From positions 1 through 64,000 of the forward strand of contig NZ_JAERTY010000015.1 of the NCBI RefSeq assembly GCF_016746095.1: a stretch of DNA of 64,000 nucleotides. The letters are read 5' to 3'. The stretch comes from Sphingobacterium faecale. Lineage in GTDB: Bacteria > Bacteroidota > Bacteroidia > Sphingobacteriales > Sphingobacteriaceae. Both the position numbers and the translations under genes were made by a program. Of this stretch, positions 1 to 9,389 are shown one piece after another (positions within the stretch are counted from its first letter, which is position 1; each line of letters opens with the position of its first letter). A model generated the notes under the pieces. The model saw nothing but the letters and a program-made list of their open reading frames with translations, had not been told where the DNA came from and ran no database searches.

Positions 1-51
1 GGTGTTAACAAAAACTCCCGCTGTATTACAGCGGGAGTTTTTGTTAACACC
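1..51. terminator. Perfect bidirectional terminator hairpin
   Basis: Two 23-nt perfectly complementary arms (1-23 and 29-51) enclose a 5-nt loop; the arms carry A-rich and T-rich tracts, so it can stop transcription on either strand. It separates whatever lies upstream of the window from lutB. Confidence 0.85.
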
Positions 52-128
52 AAATAAAACGGCTACGATAGCGCATTATCGTGTCAATTAAAATATACAC
101 TTTCAGAAAAAAAGAGTAGTTTTACCAC

Positions 129-1514
129 ATGGCCCAAAACGTTGCAGAGAAATTCTTAAAAGATAGCACGACAAAATCCTTTGACCTCCGTCACCGCGAA
201 ATAATCAATAACAACATTGATAAATACAGTGTGGCCTTCGAAAAAGGAAAAAGCAAGTTTAAAAATCTAGATAACTCCAAAGCCAAGGCAAATCTGATAA
301 AATGGAAGGTTATGGAAAACCTCGACAGATACCTTTTGGACTTCGAGGCCAACTTTACACGCAACGGAGGGAAGGTTATCTGGGCCAATGACGCCGAAGA
401 AGCACGCCAGGAGATATGGAAAATCATGGAAAGGCACAACGCCGGCTCTGTGATAAAATCGAAGTCCATGGCAACGGAAGAAATTGAGCTGAATCATTTC
501 CTCCAGACAAAGGGCATCAGTACTATCGAAAGCGACCTGGGGGAATATATTGTACAATTGCTAGACCAAAAGCCTTATCATTTTGTGACTCCAGCAATGC
601 ATTTGAGCCTCGAAGATATTGCCAAGCTATTTCACGAAAAATTCGACACGCCACTAGACGCCACAGCGGAGCAACTCACGATGAAGGCCCGCGAACTACT
701 CCGATCCCACTACACCAGTGCTGATGTCGGCATCACAGGCGCTAATTTCTTGATCGCGGACAGCGGAAGCATTGCCATCACAGAAAACGAAGGTAATGCA
801 CGATTGACCACAACTTTCCCTAAAATACATATTGCTGTCGTAGGAATAGAGAAAGTCATCCCCAACCTCTCGGACTTGGATCTATTTTGGCCCTTGCTTG
901 CTTCACATGGTACAGGACAAAACCTGACCGTATATAACAGCATCCTGAATGGGCCGAGAATGGATACCGATACCGATGGTCCAGACGAGATGTATGTGGT
1001 CCTATTGGACAATGGCCGCTCGCATCTCTTAGAAAAGAAAGAACAGCGCCAAGGCTTATACTGCATACGCTGTGGATCTTGCCTCAACGTATGTCCGGTC
1101 TACCAAAATATAGGAGGTCACACCTACGAAACAACCTACCAAGGTCCAATAGGCTCATTGATATCTCCACATTTGAATGGTATGAAAGAATTTAAACATC
1201 TTTCGTATGCTTCCAGCCTATGCGGCAAATGTACAGAAGTATGCCCCGTAGGGATCGATATACACAAAATGCTCTTGAATAACAGACGCGATGCTGTTCA
1301 GGAAAACCTCGCAGCTCCCAATGAAAAACGTATGTGGAGAGGATTCGCCTACATCATGCGCAAGCGGAGCCTGCTCGATTTCTTTGGAGGCAAGTTTAAG
1401 AATTTCTTTATGCGCTATTTCTTTAAGAAATCATGGGGCGATAAACGTACATTGCCCGAACTCCCTAAAAAATCCTTTGCGCAGCAATGGAAAGAAAAAG
1501 ACAAACATTCATAA
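129..1514 (+). CDS. lutB: Lactate utilization protein B (LutB), iron-sulfur LUD protein
   Basis: Component of the cytoplasmic LutABC complex that oxidises L-lactate to pyruvate. The 461-aa protein has the expected length: an N-terminal LUD domain (about residues 60-300) and two ferredoxin-like clusters, CIRCGSCLNVCP (from about 312) and CGKCTEVCP (from about 364), for two 4Fe-4S centres. The next gene is convergent serS, so lutA and lutC are not downstream; a terminator at 1-51 separates it from anything upstream. A weak -7-like TAGTTTTA lies just before the ATG. LldF is an older name for the same family. Family call is firm; being a complete Lut system is not shown here. Confidence 0.9.
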   Translation: MAQNVAEKFLKDSTTKSFDLRHREIINNNIDKYSVAFEKGKSKFKNLDNSKAKANLIKWKVMENLDRYLLDFEANFTRNGGKVIWANDAEEARQEIWKIMERHNAGSVIKSKSMATEEIELNHFLQTKGISTIESDLGEYIVQLLDQKPYHFVTPAMHLSLEDIAKLFHEKFDTPLDATAEQLTMKARELLRSHYTSADVGITGANFLIADSGSIAITENEGNARLTTTFPKIHIAVVGIEKVIPNLSDLDLFWPLLASHGTGQNLTVYNSILNGPRMDTDTDGPDEMYVVLLDNGRSHLLEKKEQRQGLYCIRCGSCLNVCPVYQNIGGHTYETTYQGPIGSLISPHLNGMKEFKHLSYASSLCGKCTEVCPVGIDIHKMLLNNRRDAVQENLAAPNEKRMWRGFAYIMRKRSLLDFFGGKFKNFFMRYFFKKSWGDKRTLPELPKKSFAQQWKEKDKHS

Positions 1515-1540
1515 AAAAGCGAGCCTAGGCTCGCTTTTTT
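1513..1540. terminator. Shared terminator between convergent lutB and serS
   Basis: A perfect palindrome with GCGAGCCTAGGCTCGC core flanked by six A and six T residues, placed between two convergent genes and usable by both. Confidence 0.85.
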
Positions 1541-1549
1541 TATGAATGT

Positions 1550-2821
1550 TTAATCGATATATTCAAATCCGGTATAAGGTACCAGTACCGAAGGGATTTT
1601 AATACCACGTTCGGTTTGATTGTTTTCTAAAATAGAAGCTACAATACGCGGCAGTGCCAAAGCCGAACCGTTCAGCGTATGCGCCAATTGCATCTTACCT
1701 TCTTCATTTTTGAAACGTACTTTCAACCGGTTAGACTGATAGGTTTCAAAGTTTGAAACAGAAGATACTTCCAGCCAACGCTCCTGTGCAGCACTGAACA
1801 CCTCCATATCATAGGTAAGTGCCGCAGTAAAACTCATATCGCCACCGCAAAGACGGAGCACACGGTAAGGCAATTCTAACTTCTGCAACAACCCTTGTAT
1901 ATAATTGCTCATCTCTTCGATCACTTCATACGACTTAGCTGGATGCACAATCTGCACCGCCTCTACCTTATCAAACTGATGTAATCGGTTCAGACCACGA
2001 ACATGTGCTCCATACGACCCAGCTTCCCTACGGAAACAAGGCGTATACGCACAGTGTCGGATCGGAAACTGTTCTTCCTTCACAATTACATCCCGATACA
2101 AATTGGTGACAGGCACCTCTGCCGTCGGAATAAGATAGAGATCATCATTCGTGACATGATACATTTGTCCCTCTTTATCGGGCAATTGTCCTGTAGCGAA
2201 GGCCGATGCTTCATTGACCATAATGGGCACCTCTACTTCCGTATATCCTGCCTCAGCAGCCTGATCCAAAAAATAATTGATTAAGGCACGCTGCAAACGA
2301 GCACCTTTACCTTTATAAACCGGAAAACCAGCCCCCGTCACCTTCACACCAAGTTCCAGGTCTACAATATCATATTTTGTCAACAGCTCCCAGTGCGGCA
2401 ACTTAGCCTCTCCCAGATCAGGTATAGTACCGTGTGTCAGCACCACCTCATTCTCTTCAGGAGTCGTACCTACCGGCACCGAACGATGTGGCAGATTGGG
2501 CAACTGTACAATTTTATGATTCAGTTCCTGTTCTACCTGAGACAATTTTTCGGTAAATTCTTTAAGTTGCTCTTTATACCGCGAGGAGTTTGCTTTAATG
2601 GATTCGGCTTCTTCTTTTTTTCCTTGACGCATCAAATCACCAATTTGCTTAGCGGACGAATTTGCTTCAGCAGCAATCGCATCGGATTCGTTCTGAATCT
2701 GACGACGTTGTTCATCCAAGCTAATGATTTCATCAACCAAAGCCACATCTTTAAAGTTTTTCACAGCCAATCTCTCAATGACTGCGTCCCTGTTTTCTCG
2801 GATAAAATTTAACTGCAACAT
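1550..2821 (-). CDS. serS: Seryl-tRNA synthetase
   Basis: Charges tRNA-Ser with serine in the cytoplasm. The 423-aa protein has the N-terminal antiparallel coiled-coil tRNA-binding arm (about residues 25-105, rich in E/K/Q) and a class II catalytic core with motif 2 (CFRREAGSYG, about 260-270) and motif 3 (NGSALALPR, near 385). Length is normal. Start is the ATG after a TATCTTTG -7 box (2842-2849, minus strand), giving a leader of about 15 nt. It is divergent from rsmI. Confidence 0.97.
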   Translation of the reverse strand: MLQLNFIRENRDAVIERLAVKNFKDVALVDEIISLDEQRRQIQNESDAIAAEANSSAKQIGDLMRQGKKEEAESIKANSSRYKEQLKEFTEKLSQVEQELNHKIVQLPNLPHRSVPVGTTPEENEVVLTHGTIPDLGEAKLPHWELLTKYDIVDLELGVKVTGAGFPVYKGKGARLQRALINYFLDQAAEAGYTEVEVPIMVNEASAFATGQLPDKEGQMYHVTNDDLYLIPTAEVPVTNLYRDVIVKEEQFPIRHCAYTPCFRREAGSYGAHVRGLNRLHQFDKVEAVQIVHPAKSYEVIEEMSNYIQGLLQKLELPYRVLRLCGGDMSFTAALTYDMEVFSAAQERWLEVSSVSNFETYQSNRLKVRFKNEEGKMQLAHTLNGSALALPRIVASILENNQTERGIKIPSVLVPYTGFEYID

Positions 2822-2841
2822 ATATTTTGAGTTTTATGTCG

Positions 2842-2849
2842 CAAAGATA
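2842..2849 (-). promoter_or_regulatory. Promoter -7 box of serS
   Basis: TATCTTTG on the minus strand matches the Bacteroidota TAnnTTTG consensus exactly, 20 nt before the serS start. A TTG-containing T-tract lies further upstream but at shorter than ideal spacing. Confidence 0.6.
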
Positions 2850-2877
2850 AGAAGTCTATTGCTCAAAAAATTACTTT

Positions 2878-2908
2878 TTGAGCCTTTTCCGTAAAATCTT
2901 TACCTTTG
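2878..2908 (+). promoter_or_regulatory. Promoter of rsmI (TTG-N20-TACCTTTG)
   Basis: TTG at 2878-2880 and TACCTTTG at 2901-2908 are 20 nt apart, an ideal Bacteroidota promoter. The -7 box ends 3 nt before the ATG at 2912, so the mRNA should start at or within a few bases of the start codon. Confidence 0.75.
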
Positions 2909-2911
2909 ACT

Positions 2912-3577
2912 ATGCTATACTTAGTCCCCACCCCCATTGGCAACTTAGAGGATATGACCTTTCGAGCCATACGCATATTGAAAGAATCGGATCTCATTCT
3001 TGCAGAAGACACACGCACCAGCGCTCCTCTACTAAAACACTTTGGTATAGAAAAAAAGGTATTTGCCCATCACCAGCACAATGAACACAAGGCCGTTGCC
3101 GAGATTATACGTTTTTTAAAAGAAGGCCAGCAGATCTCGTTGATCTCGGATGCGGGGACACCTGCCATCTCTGACCCCGGCTTTTTATTAGTCCGCGAAG
3201 CTATAAAAGAAGGCATCACGGTACAATGCCTTCCCGGAGCAACCGCATTTGTACCCGCGTTGGTCAACTCTGGATTGCCCAACGACAAATTCTGCTTTGA
3301 GGGATTTCTGCCCGTTAAAAAAGGGAGGCAGACCCGGATGAAGCAGCTTTCGGAGGAAAAAAGAACGATGATATTTTACGAATCACCGCACCGCCTATTA
3401 AAAACCATAGAAGAATTTATCACCTACTTTGGTGAAGACAGACAAGCTTCTATATCTCGTGAGCTCAGCAAGCTATACGAGGAGACCCTGCGCGGGACAT
3501 TGGCAGAATTAAAAGTACACTTTGAAAACAACCCGATAAAAGGGGAATTCGTCTTTTGCGTAGCGGGCCTAGAATAG
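2912..3577 (+). CDS. rsmI: 16S rRNA (cytidine1402-2'-O)-methyltransferase
   Basis: Methylates the ribose of C1402 in the decoding site of 16S rRNA using SAM. The 221-aa protein is a tetrapyrrole-methylase-fold enzyme with VPTPIGNLEDMT at the N terminus, AEDTRTS, SDAGTPAISDPG and LPGATAFVPAL motifs, all diagnostic of RsmI. An in-frame TTG at 2906 is part of the -7 promoter box, so the ATG at 2912 is the start chosen. The transcript is likely leaderless. Confidence 0.95.
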   Translation: MLYLVPTPIGNLEDMTFRAIRILKESDLILAEDTRTSAPLLKHFGIEKKVFAHHQHNEHKAVAEIIRFLKEGQQISLISDAGTPAISDPGFLLVREAIKEGITVQCLPGATAFVPALVNSGLPNDKFCFEGFLPVKKGRQTRMKQLSEEKRTMIFYESPHRLLKTIEEFITYFGEDRQASISRELSKLYEETLRGTLAELKVHFENNPIKGEFVFCVAGLE

Positions 3578-3695
3578 CATTAACACCACACTTAGGTAAA
3601 AGTTTGATTGACAGTTAGTGAATACAGCGCTTTTTATTTAAGTTTACTAGTAGATATATAGCACATTATTGATCACGATCATTATTCAATAAGAC

Positions 3696-4415
3696 ATGAG
3701 TTTAGATAAGTTTATACAAGACGGACAAGACATTAAAGTTGTAGAAAAAATATATGGCAAGATTGCTGATATGCTGACACATGGAGAGACCATTAGTTAT
3801 ATTGCACTACAAAAAAAACCAGCAGTAACCCTGCTCCCCGACAGCATCACCATCAGCGACAAACGGATTTTTCTCTGTGAATTTACCAAATTAGGACTAG
3901 CGACCAATTTTGAGATTTTCTCTTGGAAAGACATCAAAGATATTGCTTTCAAGGAAGAGATATTTGGCTCTAAAGTTACTGTTATTCCATTTACCGGCGA
4001 AAATCTCAGTATAGATTATATTCCCAAAGTACAGGCCCGTAAGTTATACCAGCTCATAAAAGAAGCTTTAGAGCATGTCAAGATTGAGCAGGACGAACCC
4101 GTTGCTACCACTAAGATTATAGCGCCTGTACGTGACATCTATGGAGAGCCAAAGAAAGAAAGTCCAGCACCTGCCGCACCGGTGTTCGAGACTCCGGCAC
4201 AACCGATCGTCGAACCTCCTGTAGAATCAGTAGAAGAGACCAAAGTAAAGCCGACTCCTTTCTTTGGACAAGCAACCCCGTCTCCTGTTTCTATTCCTGC
4301 AGAGGACGACGAACTCACGCTAAAATTAAAGAAGTTAAAAGCACTATTTGACAAACAGTTGATTTCTCAGGCAGAATACGAAAATAAAAAAGCAGAAATC
4401 CTATCCCAGCTATAA
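3696..4415 (+). CDS. PH-like domain protein with C-terminal SHOCT helix pair
   Basis: A 239-aa cytoplasmic protein. Residues about 1-125 look like a bacterial PH-type domain (ITISDKRIFLCEF, SWKDIKDIAF and a long closing helix). A Pro/Glu-rich linker (about 145-200) follows, then a SHOCT domain (KLKKLKALFDKQLISQAEYE, last 35 residues), a short oligomerisation/anchor module often at the end of such proteins. Exact role unknown. It ends 9 nt before lnt and is probably co-transcribed with it, which hints at an envelope role, but that is inference. Confidence 0.75.
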   Translation: MSLDKFIQDGQDIKVVEKIYGKIADMLTHGETISYIALQKKPAVTLLPDSITISDKRIFLCEFTKLGLATNFEIFSWKDIKDIAFKEEIFGSKVTVIPFTGENLSIDYIPKVQARKLYQLIKEALEHVKIEQDEPVATTKIIAPVRDIYGEPKKESPAPAAPVFETPAQPIVEPPVESVEETKVKPTPFFGQATPSPVSIPAEDDELTLKLKKLKALFDKQLISQAEYENKKAEILSQL

Positions 4416-4424
4416 AACGATCAC

Positions 4425-6047
4425 GTGAAACAAAATTATTTACTGGCACTACTCAGTGCCTTTATGCTTTGGCTTGCATGGCCGCCAGTTCCTTATACCG
4501 GACTCTTACTATTAGTCGCGTTTGTACCCCTATTGGTCGCTGTTGAAAACATCATCCGAGGCAACTACAGCAAAAAAGGAACGAAAATATTTCAAGTTAG
4601 TTTCTTGACGGGCCTTGTCTGGAACACCGCATCGATCTATTGGGTATTTAATGCCATGAACGCCTTTCTTCCTGCTGTAGTATCCTTAGGCATTGCATTG
4701 ATTCCCTTTGCACTGGCTCCCCTATTGATGGCCTTAGTCTTTAGGTTATACTATCAGCTGCGCAAGCGCCGACATATCGCCGTTAGTTTTGCAGGTCTTG
4801 TATCCCTATGGATAGGCTATGAGTACCTGCATCAAAGCTGGGGGTTGGCTTTTCCGTGGATGAATCTAGGGAATGGTCTTTCCAATGTACATCAATTGGT
4901 GCAGTGGTACAGTCTCACTGGTGTATACGGCGGCACACTATGGATTTGGTTAGCAAATATTTTTGCATTCCTCTACTATTGGCAATACAGAGAAAAGGTT
5001 GCCGCATTTTCTCAAAAGAAGCTAATTATCGGCATCCTAGCGATCGTATTATTACCGATAGGGATTTCGCTGTTCCAATACTCCACCTACGAAGAACATA
5101 TTAACCCTTCGGAAGTCGTCGTTGTACAACCCAATATAGACCCGTATCAGAAATTTGGTTCTATCACACCTGAACAGCAATTAGATAAATTATTTGAACT
5201 TTCGGCAAGTGTCGCCAAACCCAATACCGAATTCTTCTTATGGCCCGAAACCGCTATTTCGGACCGCAACGGTATCCATGAAGAAGATTTCAGAGCATAC
5301 CCTGCTTACGAAAAAAGCATTTCTTTTTTAGAGAAATACCATAACGGCAACATCCTATCGGGTATAGAGAGCTACCTCCTCTACCCGGATCAAAAGACAT
5401 TGACCGCGCGCGCCTTTGGCAATAAATACCTAGATAGCTTTAACGCTGCAGTATTGATCGATGGCTCTAGCAAAGTACAGTTTTACCACAAATCCAAATT
5501 GGTACCAGGTGTAGAGCAGATGCCTTTTGGTCGGGCTCTTTCCTTTATGAAGCCCCTCTTTGAACATTTTGGCGGTACTACCGGAGGTTATGGTTATGAC
5601 AAAGAGCCATCGGTATTTTACAGTCAAAGTGGAATAGGCGCTGCTCCCGTGATTTGCTATGAGTCCATCTGGGGTGAATATGTAGCCCAATACATAAAAA
5701 AAGGCGCACAGTTTATCGCTATCGTGACTAATGACGGCTGGTGGAAAGACACCTCAGGCAAAGACCAGCATTTGGCCTATGCCAAGCTAAGAGCGATCGA
5801 GAATAGACGATGGGTAGCTCGTTCGGCCAATACCGGGATATCCGGTTTTATTAATCAACGTGGAGATATTGTACAACGAACCGAATGGTGGGTACCAACG
5901 GCGCTGTCACAAGAAATCAATCTAAACGAAGAGCTGACCATATACACAAAATACGGGGATCTGATTGCCTATTTAGGATTGTTGGGCTGTCTAGTTAGCG
6001 TCGTATTAATAGCAATTCCAACGTCTACACGCAATAAAATTTCCTGA
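4425..6047 (+). CDS. lnt: Apolipoprotein N-acyltransferase
   Basis: Inner-membrane enzyme that adds the third acyl chain to the N-terminal cysteine of lipoproteins. 540 aa: several membrane segments in residues 1-220, then a nitrilase-fold periplasmic domain with the catalytic triad visible as E275 (LWPETAIS), K356 (YHKSKLVPGVE) and C411 (VICYESIWG), and a last membrane helix near 505-525. The start is GTG at 4425, 9 nt after the preceding stop. The many lipoproteins in this window are its likely substrates. Confidence 0.95.
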   Translation: MKQNYLLALLSAFMLWLAWPPVPYTGLLLLVAFVPLLVAVENIIRGNYSKKGTKIFQVSFLTGLVWNTASIYWVFNAMNAFLPAVVSLGIALIPFALAPLLMALVFRLYYQLRKRRHIAVSFAGLVSLWIGYEYLHQSWGLAFPWMNLGNGLSNVHQLVQWYSLTGVYGGTLWIWLANIFAFLYYWQYREKVAAFSQKKLIIGILAIVLLPIGISLFQYSTYEEHINPSEVVVVQPNIDPYQKFGSITPEQQLDKLFELSASVAKPNTEFFLWPETAISDRNGIHEEDFRAYPAYEKSISFLEKYHNGNILSGIESYLLYPDQKTLTARAFGNKYLDSFNAAVLIDGSSKVQFYHKSKLVPGVEQMPFGRALSFMKPLFEHFGGTTGGYGYDKEPSVFYSQSGIGAAPVICYESIWGEYVAQYIKKGAQFIAIVTNDGWWKDTSGKDQHLAYAKLRAIENRRWVARSANTGISGFINQRGDIVQRTEWWVPTALSQEINLNEELTIYTKYGDLIAYLGLLGCLVSVVLIAIPTSTRNKIS

Positions 6048-6109
6048 TCGGGGTACATCACAAACACACTCTTTCAGAAATAAATATAAATAAATACAGA
6101 CACAATAGT

Positions 6110-6117
6110 TAATTTTG
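6110..6117 (+). promoter_or_regulatory. -7 box of the cysteine desulfurase gene
   Basis: TAATTTTG fits TAnnTTTG and ends 5 nt before the ATG at 6123, implying a leaderless or nearly leaderless mRNA. No clear TTG lies 19-20 nt upstream. Confidence 0.5.
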
Positions 6118-6122
6118 TAACT

Positions 6123-7256
6123 ATGCAAGTATATCTAGACAACGCAGCTACTACTGCCATTGACCCAGCCGTCATTGAGGTAATGGTAGCAACTATGCAA
6201 AATGACTTTGGAAACCCTTCTTCTATACACACGCATGGCAGGCAGGTAAAAACAATTATAGAAAAAGCCCGCAAGACGATAGCTAATTTATTACACGCCT
6301 CCCCTTCGGAAATCTTTTTCACCTCCGGCGGTACAGAAGCAGATAATATGGCGATCATACGGTCTATAGAAGATTTTGGGATCACACATGCCATCACGTC
6401 TCCTATAGAACATCATGCCGTACTCCATACGCTAGAAGAATTGGAAAAAACGGGCAAAGTGCATTTGGATTTCCTACGTGTAGATAGCGAAGGACACATT
6501 GACCTACAGCACCTGGAAGAATTGTTACAAAAAAATCCCCGTAGCTTCGTTTCTATCATGCAGGCCAATAATGAGATCGGCAATCTTACTGACCTACATC
6601 AAGTGTCCGAGATATGTCAGCGCTATAATGCACTATTACATTCCGATACTGTACAGACAATGGGACATTATCCCCACGATCTCACCACACTTAAGATTGA
6701 CTTTATAACCGGCGCGGGGCACAAATTCCATGGCCCTAAAGGAGTTGGTTTCTTGTATATTAACGGCAAGAATAAAATAAAACCACTAATTTATGGAGGA
6801 GCCCAAGAGCGCAATATGCGTGGCGGAACAGAAAATATCTATGGTATTGCAGGAATTGCTAAAGCCTTAGAAATTGCTTACAGCCATATGGAAGAGCATC
6901 AGGCGCATATACAGGAGTTGAAGAGCTATATGATCGACCAGCTATCCAAAGCTATTCCCGATGTTCAGTTTAATGGATGTATTGATCCAAAGCGTTCTCT
7001 TTATACCGTTTTAAATATATCCCTACCGTGCACAGAAATGGCTGATGTATTACTGTTTAACCTAGACATTATGGGAATATCGGCATCAGGAGGTAGCGCT
7101 TGTAGTTCAGGCTCCGATATAGGTTCACATGTATTGGCTGGCATCAAAGCGGACAGTGAGCGCCCCTCCGTCCGTTTTTCATTCAGCAAATGGAACACCA
7201 AGGCAGAAATCGACTATGTGGTGTCCAAATTGAAAGAAATTTGCGAACATGATTAA
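6123..7256 (+). CDS. Cysteine desulfurase, NifS/IscS family
   Basis: PLP enzyme converting cysteine to alanine plus an enzyme-bound persulfide for Fe-S cluster or tRNA thiolation. 377 aa with the PLP lysine K201 in GAGHKFHGPKG, the pyridine-stacking EHHAV motif (about 96-100) and the persulfide cysteine C327 in ASGGSACSSGSD on the long IscS-type loop (group I). No isc or suf genes adjoin, so which acceptor it serves is unknown; it may be the general IscS-type enzyme. Confidence 0.93.
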   Translation: MQVYLDNAATTAIDPAVIEVMVATMQNDFGNPSSIHTHGRQVKTIIEKARKTIANLLHASPSEIFFTSGGTEADNMAIIRSIEDFGITHAITSPIEHHAVLHTLEELEKTGKVHLDFLRVDSEGHIDLQHLEELLQKNPRSFVSIMQANNEIGNLTDLHQVSEICQRYNALLHSDTVQTMGHYPHDLTTLKIDFITGAGHKFHGPKGVGFLYINGKNKIKPLIYGGAQERNMRGGTENIYGIAGIAKALEIAYSHMEEHQAHIQELKSYMIDQLSKAIPDVQFNGCIDPKRSLYTVLNISLPCTEMADVLLFNLDIMGISASGGSACSSGSDIGSHVLAGIKADSERPSVRFSFSKWNTKAEIDYVVSKLKEICEHD

Positions 7257-7257
7257 T

Positions 7258-7290
7258 AAAAAAAGGAATCTGGTTTAGATTCCTTTTTTT
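7258..7290. terminator. Bidirectional terminator
   Basis: AGGAATC/GATTCCT stem with flanking A and T runs, between the desulfurase stop and the convergent NlpE-like gene, whose stop codon it touches. Confidence 0.8.
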
Positions 7291-7705
7291 ATTTCATCTT
7301 AGCGAGCTGATAGCTTTCTGCCAGATCTCCCGTTATCTCATTCCCTGAGAGATCCAACTGCACGAGCAGCTCACTTTCAATTTTATATTTGTAATCAACA
7401 CCATCCAGAATCAACTTATTTTTATCGATTTCCCACTTTCCTTCTTTTACAAACTGTTCATTGGACTTACCGTCATACATATACGTCAGCGTGTAAGAAT
7501 GATCACGATGTAGTTCCAATAAAGTAGTAATAGCATCGCAATCAACGCACGGCAAATTTCCAGTATACACCCCGACTACATTGGCGGCTAACAACTCGAT
7601 ATTCTCCAGCTTATCCTTTGCTGTAGTTCTTTTTTTGTTGTTTATACAACCAACAAAAAAAGAACTGATTATTAAAGCTATAGATATGTAGTTAAAAATC
7701 CGCAT
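7289..7705 (-). CDS. NlpE-like copper-resistance-domain lipoprotein
   Basis: 138-aa lipoprotein: the start at 7705 gives a signal peptide MRIFNYISIALIISSFFVGC ending in a lipobox with Cys20. The body has the NlpE N-terminal signature VVGVYTGNLPCVDCDAI with a CxxC pair, followed by beta-strand-rich sequence. NlpE proteins are outer-membrane lipoproteins that report envelope or copper stress. An unusually good Shine-Dalgarno (AAAAGGAG) sits 4 nt before this ATG; the open frame extends 33 codons further upstream but that part lacks a signal peptide. Confidence 0.83.
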   Translation of the reverse strand: MRIFNYISIALIISSFFVGCINNKKRTTAKDKLENIELLAANVVGVYTGNLPCVDCDAITTLLELHRDHSYTLTYMYDGKSNEQFVKEGKWEIDKNKLILDGVDYKYKIESELLVQLDLSGNEITGDLAESYQLAKMK

Positions 7706-7879
7706 TTGTACTCCTTTTAAAAAAGCTTTCAAAAACAGTACCAAAAAAAAATTGGTCAGCTTATTAACATGCAAAATTTTTCGAATACAGCTTACATCAA
7801 GCATAAATACTTATCAGAAGCTATTAAACAACAAGTATACACATAGATAAGAAAACATTATATACCTTGTAACTAAGCA

Positions 7880-8212
7880 TTAATAATCATCATCCTCATC
7901 TATACCACGCAAGAGATTTAAAGCTGCCTGCAACTCGCCCATAGCATGTCTATTTCTCATCCTATTTGCAACTATTATCCCCTCTTCATAGATTTTTTCC
8001 GCAGACTCTTTCTCGTCCTGTTTCTCTAAAAACTTAGCATAGTGATAATATGTACCTACATAATCAGGGTAGACCGATACCATATGTGCAAATCCAGCCC
8101 TACTCTGTTCTATATCTCCTAGCTTGACATATTCCATCGTTAGCGCATAATGCAAAAAAGGATCCTGCGGTGTCTCCTTTATAAATTCCTTAAGCTGCTC
8201 TATCCTATCCAT
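7880..8212 (-). CDS. Small tetratricopeptide-repeat protein
   Basis: 110-aa soluble protein with two to three TPR-like helical pairs: LHYALTMEYVKLGDIEQSRAG, TYYHYAKFLEKQDEKESAEK and a third helix pair rich in Arg/Ala. It ends in an acidic tail DEDDDY. No enzyme motif; a protein-protein adaptor is likely. An upstream in-frame TTG at 8242 is inside a -7-like box (TTTCTTTG, minus strand), so the ATG at 8212 is preferred. Confidence 0.75.
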   Translation of the reverse strand: MDRIEQLKEFIKETPQDPFLHYALTMEYVKLGDIEQSRAGFAHMVSVYPDYVGTYYHYAKFLEKQDEKESAEKIYEEGIIVANRMRNRHAMGELQAALNLLRGIDEDDDY

Positions 8213-8356
8213 ATATTTTCTGATATCTAATAATCTCTGCAAAGAAAACTAAAGCCGTTTACAAAACAAAACACTAATTAAGACTATTGCTCAGCAACAG
8301 CAATGAACTGAGTTTGCAAATATTGTCAAACGCAACAGAAATTTAGTTTACCACAA

Positions 8357-8473
8357 CACGTCATTTCGACCGTAGTGGAGAACCTCGAGGAGCTCAACGC
8401 AGTTAAATCTATGGATAGCTATAAATTTAACCCTTTTTATCTGTGAATTTCTCCACAGGGTCGAAATGACGTG
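8357..8473. repeat. Dispersed palindromic element (REP/MITE-like)
   Basis: Nearly perfect 25-bp outer arms, CACGTCATTTCGACC... at 8357 and its complement ending at 8473, enclose about 65 bp. The same arms, with GTCATCTCGACCGTAGCGGAGA variants, recur six times inside the guide array at 15.2-16.9 kb. Elements of this type are widespread between genes in Bacteroidota. The remaining part of the 8243-8636 gap holds only the candidate etfB promoter. Confidence 0.8.
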
Positions 8474-8533
8474 AAACATATTATAACCAACAATCCAATA
8501 TTATGCACGCATAGGATTTTACATAAAATTGAC

Positions 8534-8541
8534 TATATTTG
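8534..8541 (+). promoter_or_regulatory. Candidate -7 box upstream of etfBA
   Basis: TATATTTG matches TAnnTTTG; it lies 96 nt before etfB and implies a leader of roughly 90 nt. No well-spaced TTG upstream, so only moderate support. Confidence 0.4.
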
Positions 8542-8636
8542 ATAAGTAAACTTAAGTGTTAATCAGTAGATTTACTGTATCAAGCGTTCTTAGCAACAAG
8601 TAATGAATTTATGGTTTAAAAATAAAAGATTAGTAT

Positions 8637-9374
8637 ATGAAGATATTAGTATGTATAAGTAATGTCCCGGACACTACATCGAAAATAACATTTACAAACG
8701 ACAACACAACATTCAATACTGCAGGGGTGCAGTATATCATCAACCCTTATGATGAAATTGCATTATCCAAAGCAGTCGATCTCGCCGCAGCTACTAACGG
8801 AACAGTAACAGCGATTACAGTAGGTGATGCGGGTACCGAACCTACGATCCGCAAAGCTTTAGCTATTGGTGCCGATAATGCTATCCGTATTGATGCGCTC
8901 CCTGCTGATGCATGGTTTGTAGCCAATCAGATTGCGACTTACGCAAGGGACAATAATTTTGATCTGATATTAACAGGACGGGAGTCTATTGATTACAATA
9001 GTGCTCAAGTAGCCGCTATGCTGGGTGAATTATTAGGGATACCTTCCGTTTCTGTTGCAAAAGGACTTCAGGTGAGTAACGGTCAAGCTAATATCGAACG
9101 TGAAATCGAAGGAGGAAAAGAAATGCTGACGTCCTCCCTTCCTGTTGTAGTCGGTACTGCGGAAGGAGTCGCTGAGCCTAAAATACCTAACATGCGCGGT
9201 ATTATGGGCGCCCGTAGTAAACCCTTAGAGGTAATTCCACCAGCAACTGTTGATCCCCTTACCAAGATTAAATCCTACGCGACACCTCCTTCCCGTGGCA
9301 GTGTGAATTTGATCGATGAGGATCAGGTAGAACAACTGGTCAACTTATTACATAACGAAGCGAAAGTCATTTAA
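8637..9374 (+). CDS. etfB: Electron transfer flavoprotein, beta subunit
   Basis: Small subunit of the EtfAB heterodimer, which carries electrons from acyl-CoA dehydrogenases to the quinone pool. 245 aa, usual length, beginning MKILVCISNVPDT and carrying the ETF-beta core DLILTGRESIDYNSAQVA and the AMP-binding region near VGTAEGVAEPKIPNMRG. etfA starts 16 nt downstream, a clear two-gene operon. Confidence 0.95.
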   Translation: MKILVCISNVPDTTSKITFTNDNTTFNTAGVQYIINPYDEIALSKAVDLAAATNGTVTAITVGDAGTEPTIRKALAIGADNAIRIDALPADAWFVANQIATYARDNNFDLILTGRESIDYNSAQVAAMLGELLGIPSVSVAKGLQVSNGQANIEREIEGGKEMLTSSLPVVVGTAEGVAEPKIPNMRGIMGARSKPLEVIPPATVDPLTKIKSYATPPSRGSVNLIDEDQVEQLVNLLHNEAKVI

Positions 9375-9389
9375 TAATTCAGAAATTTT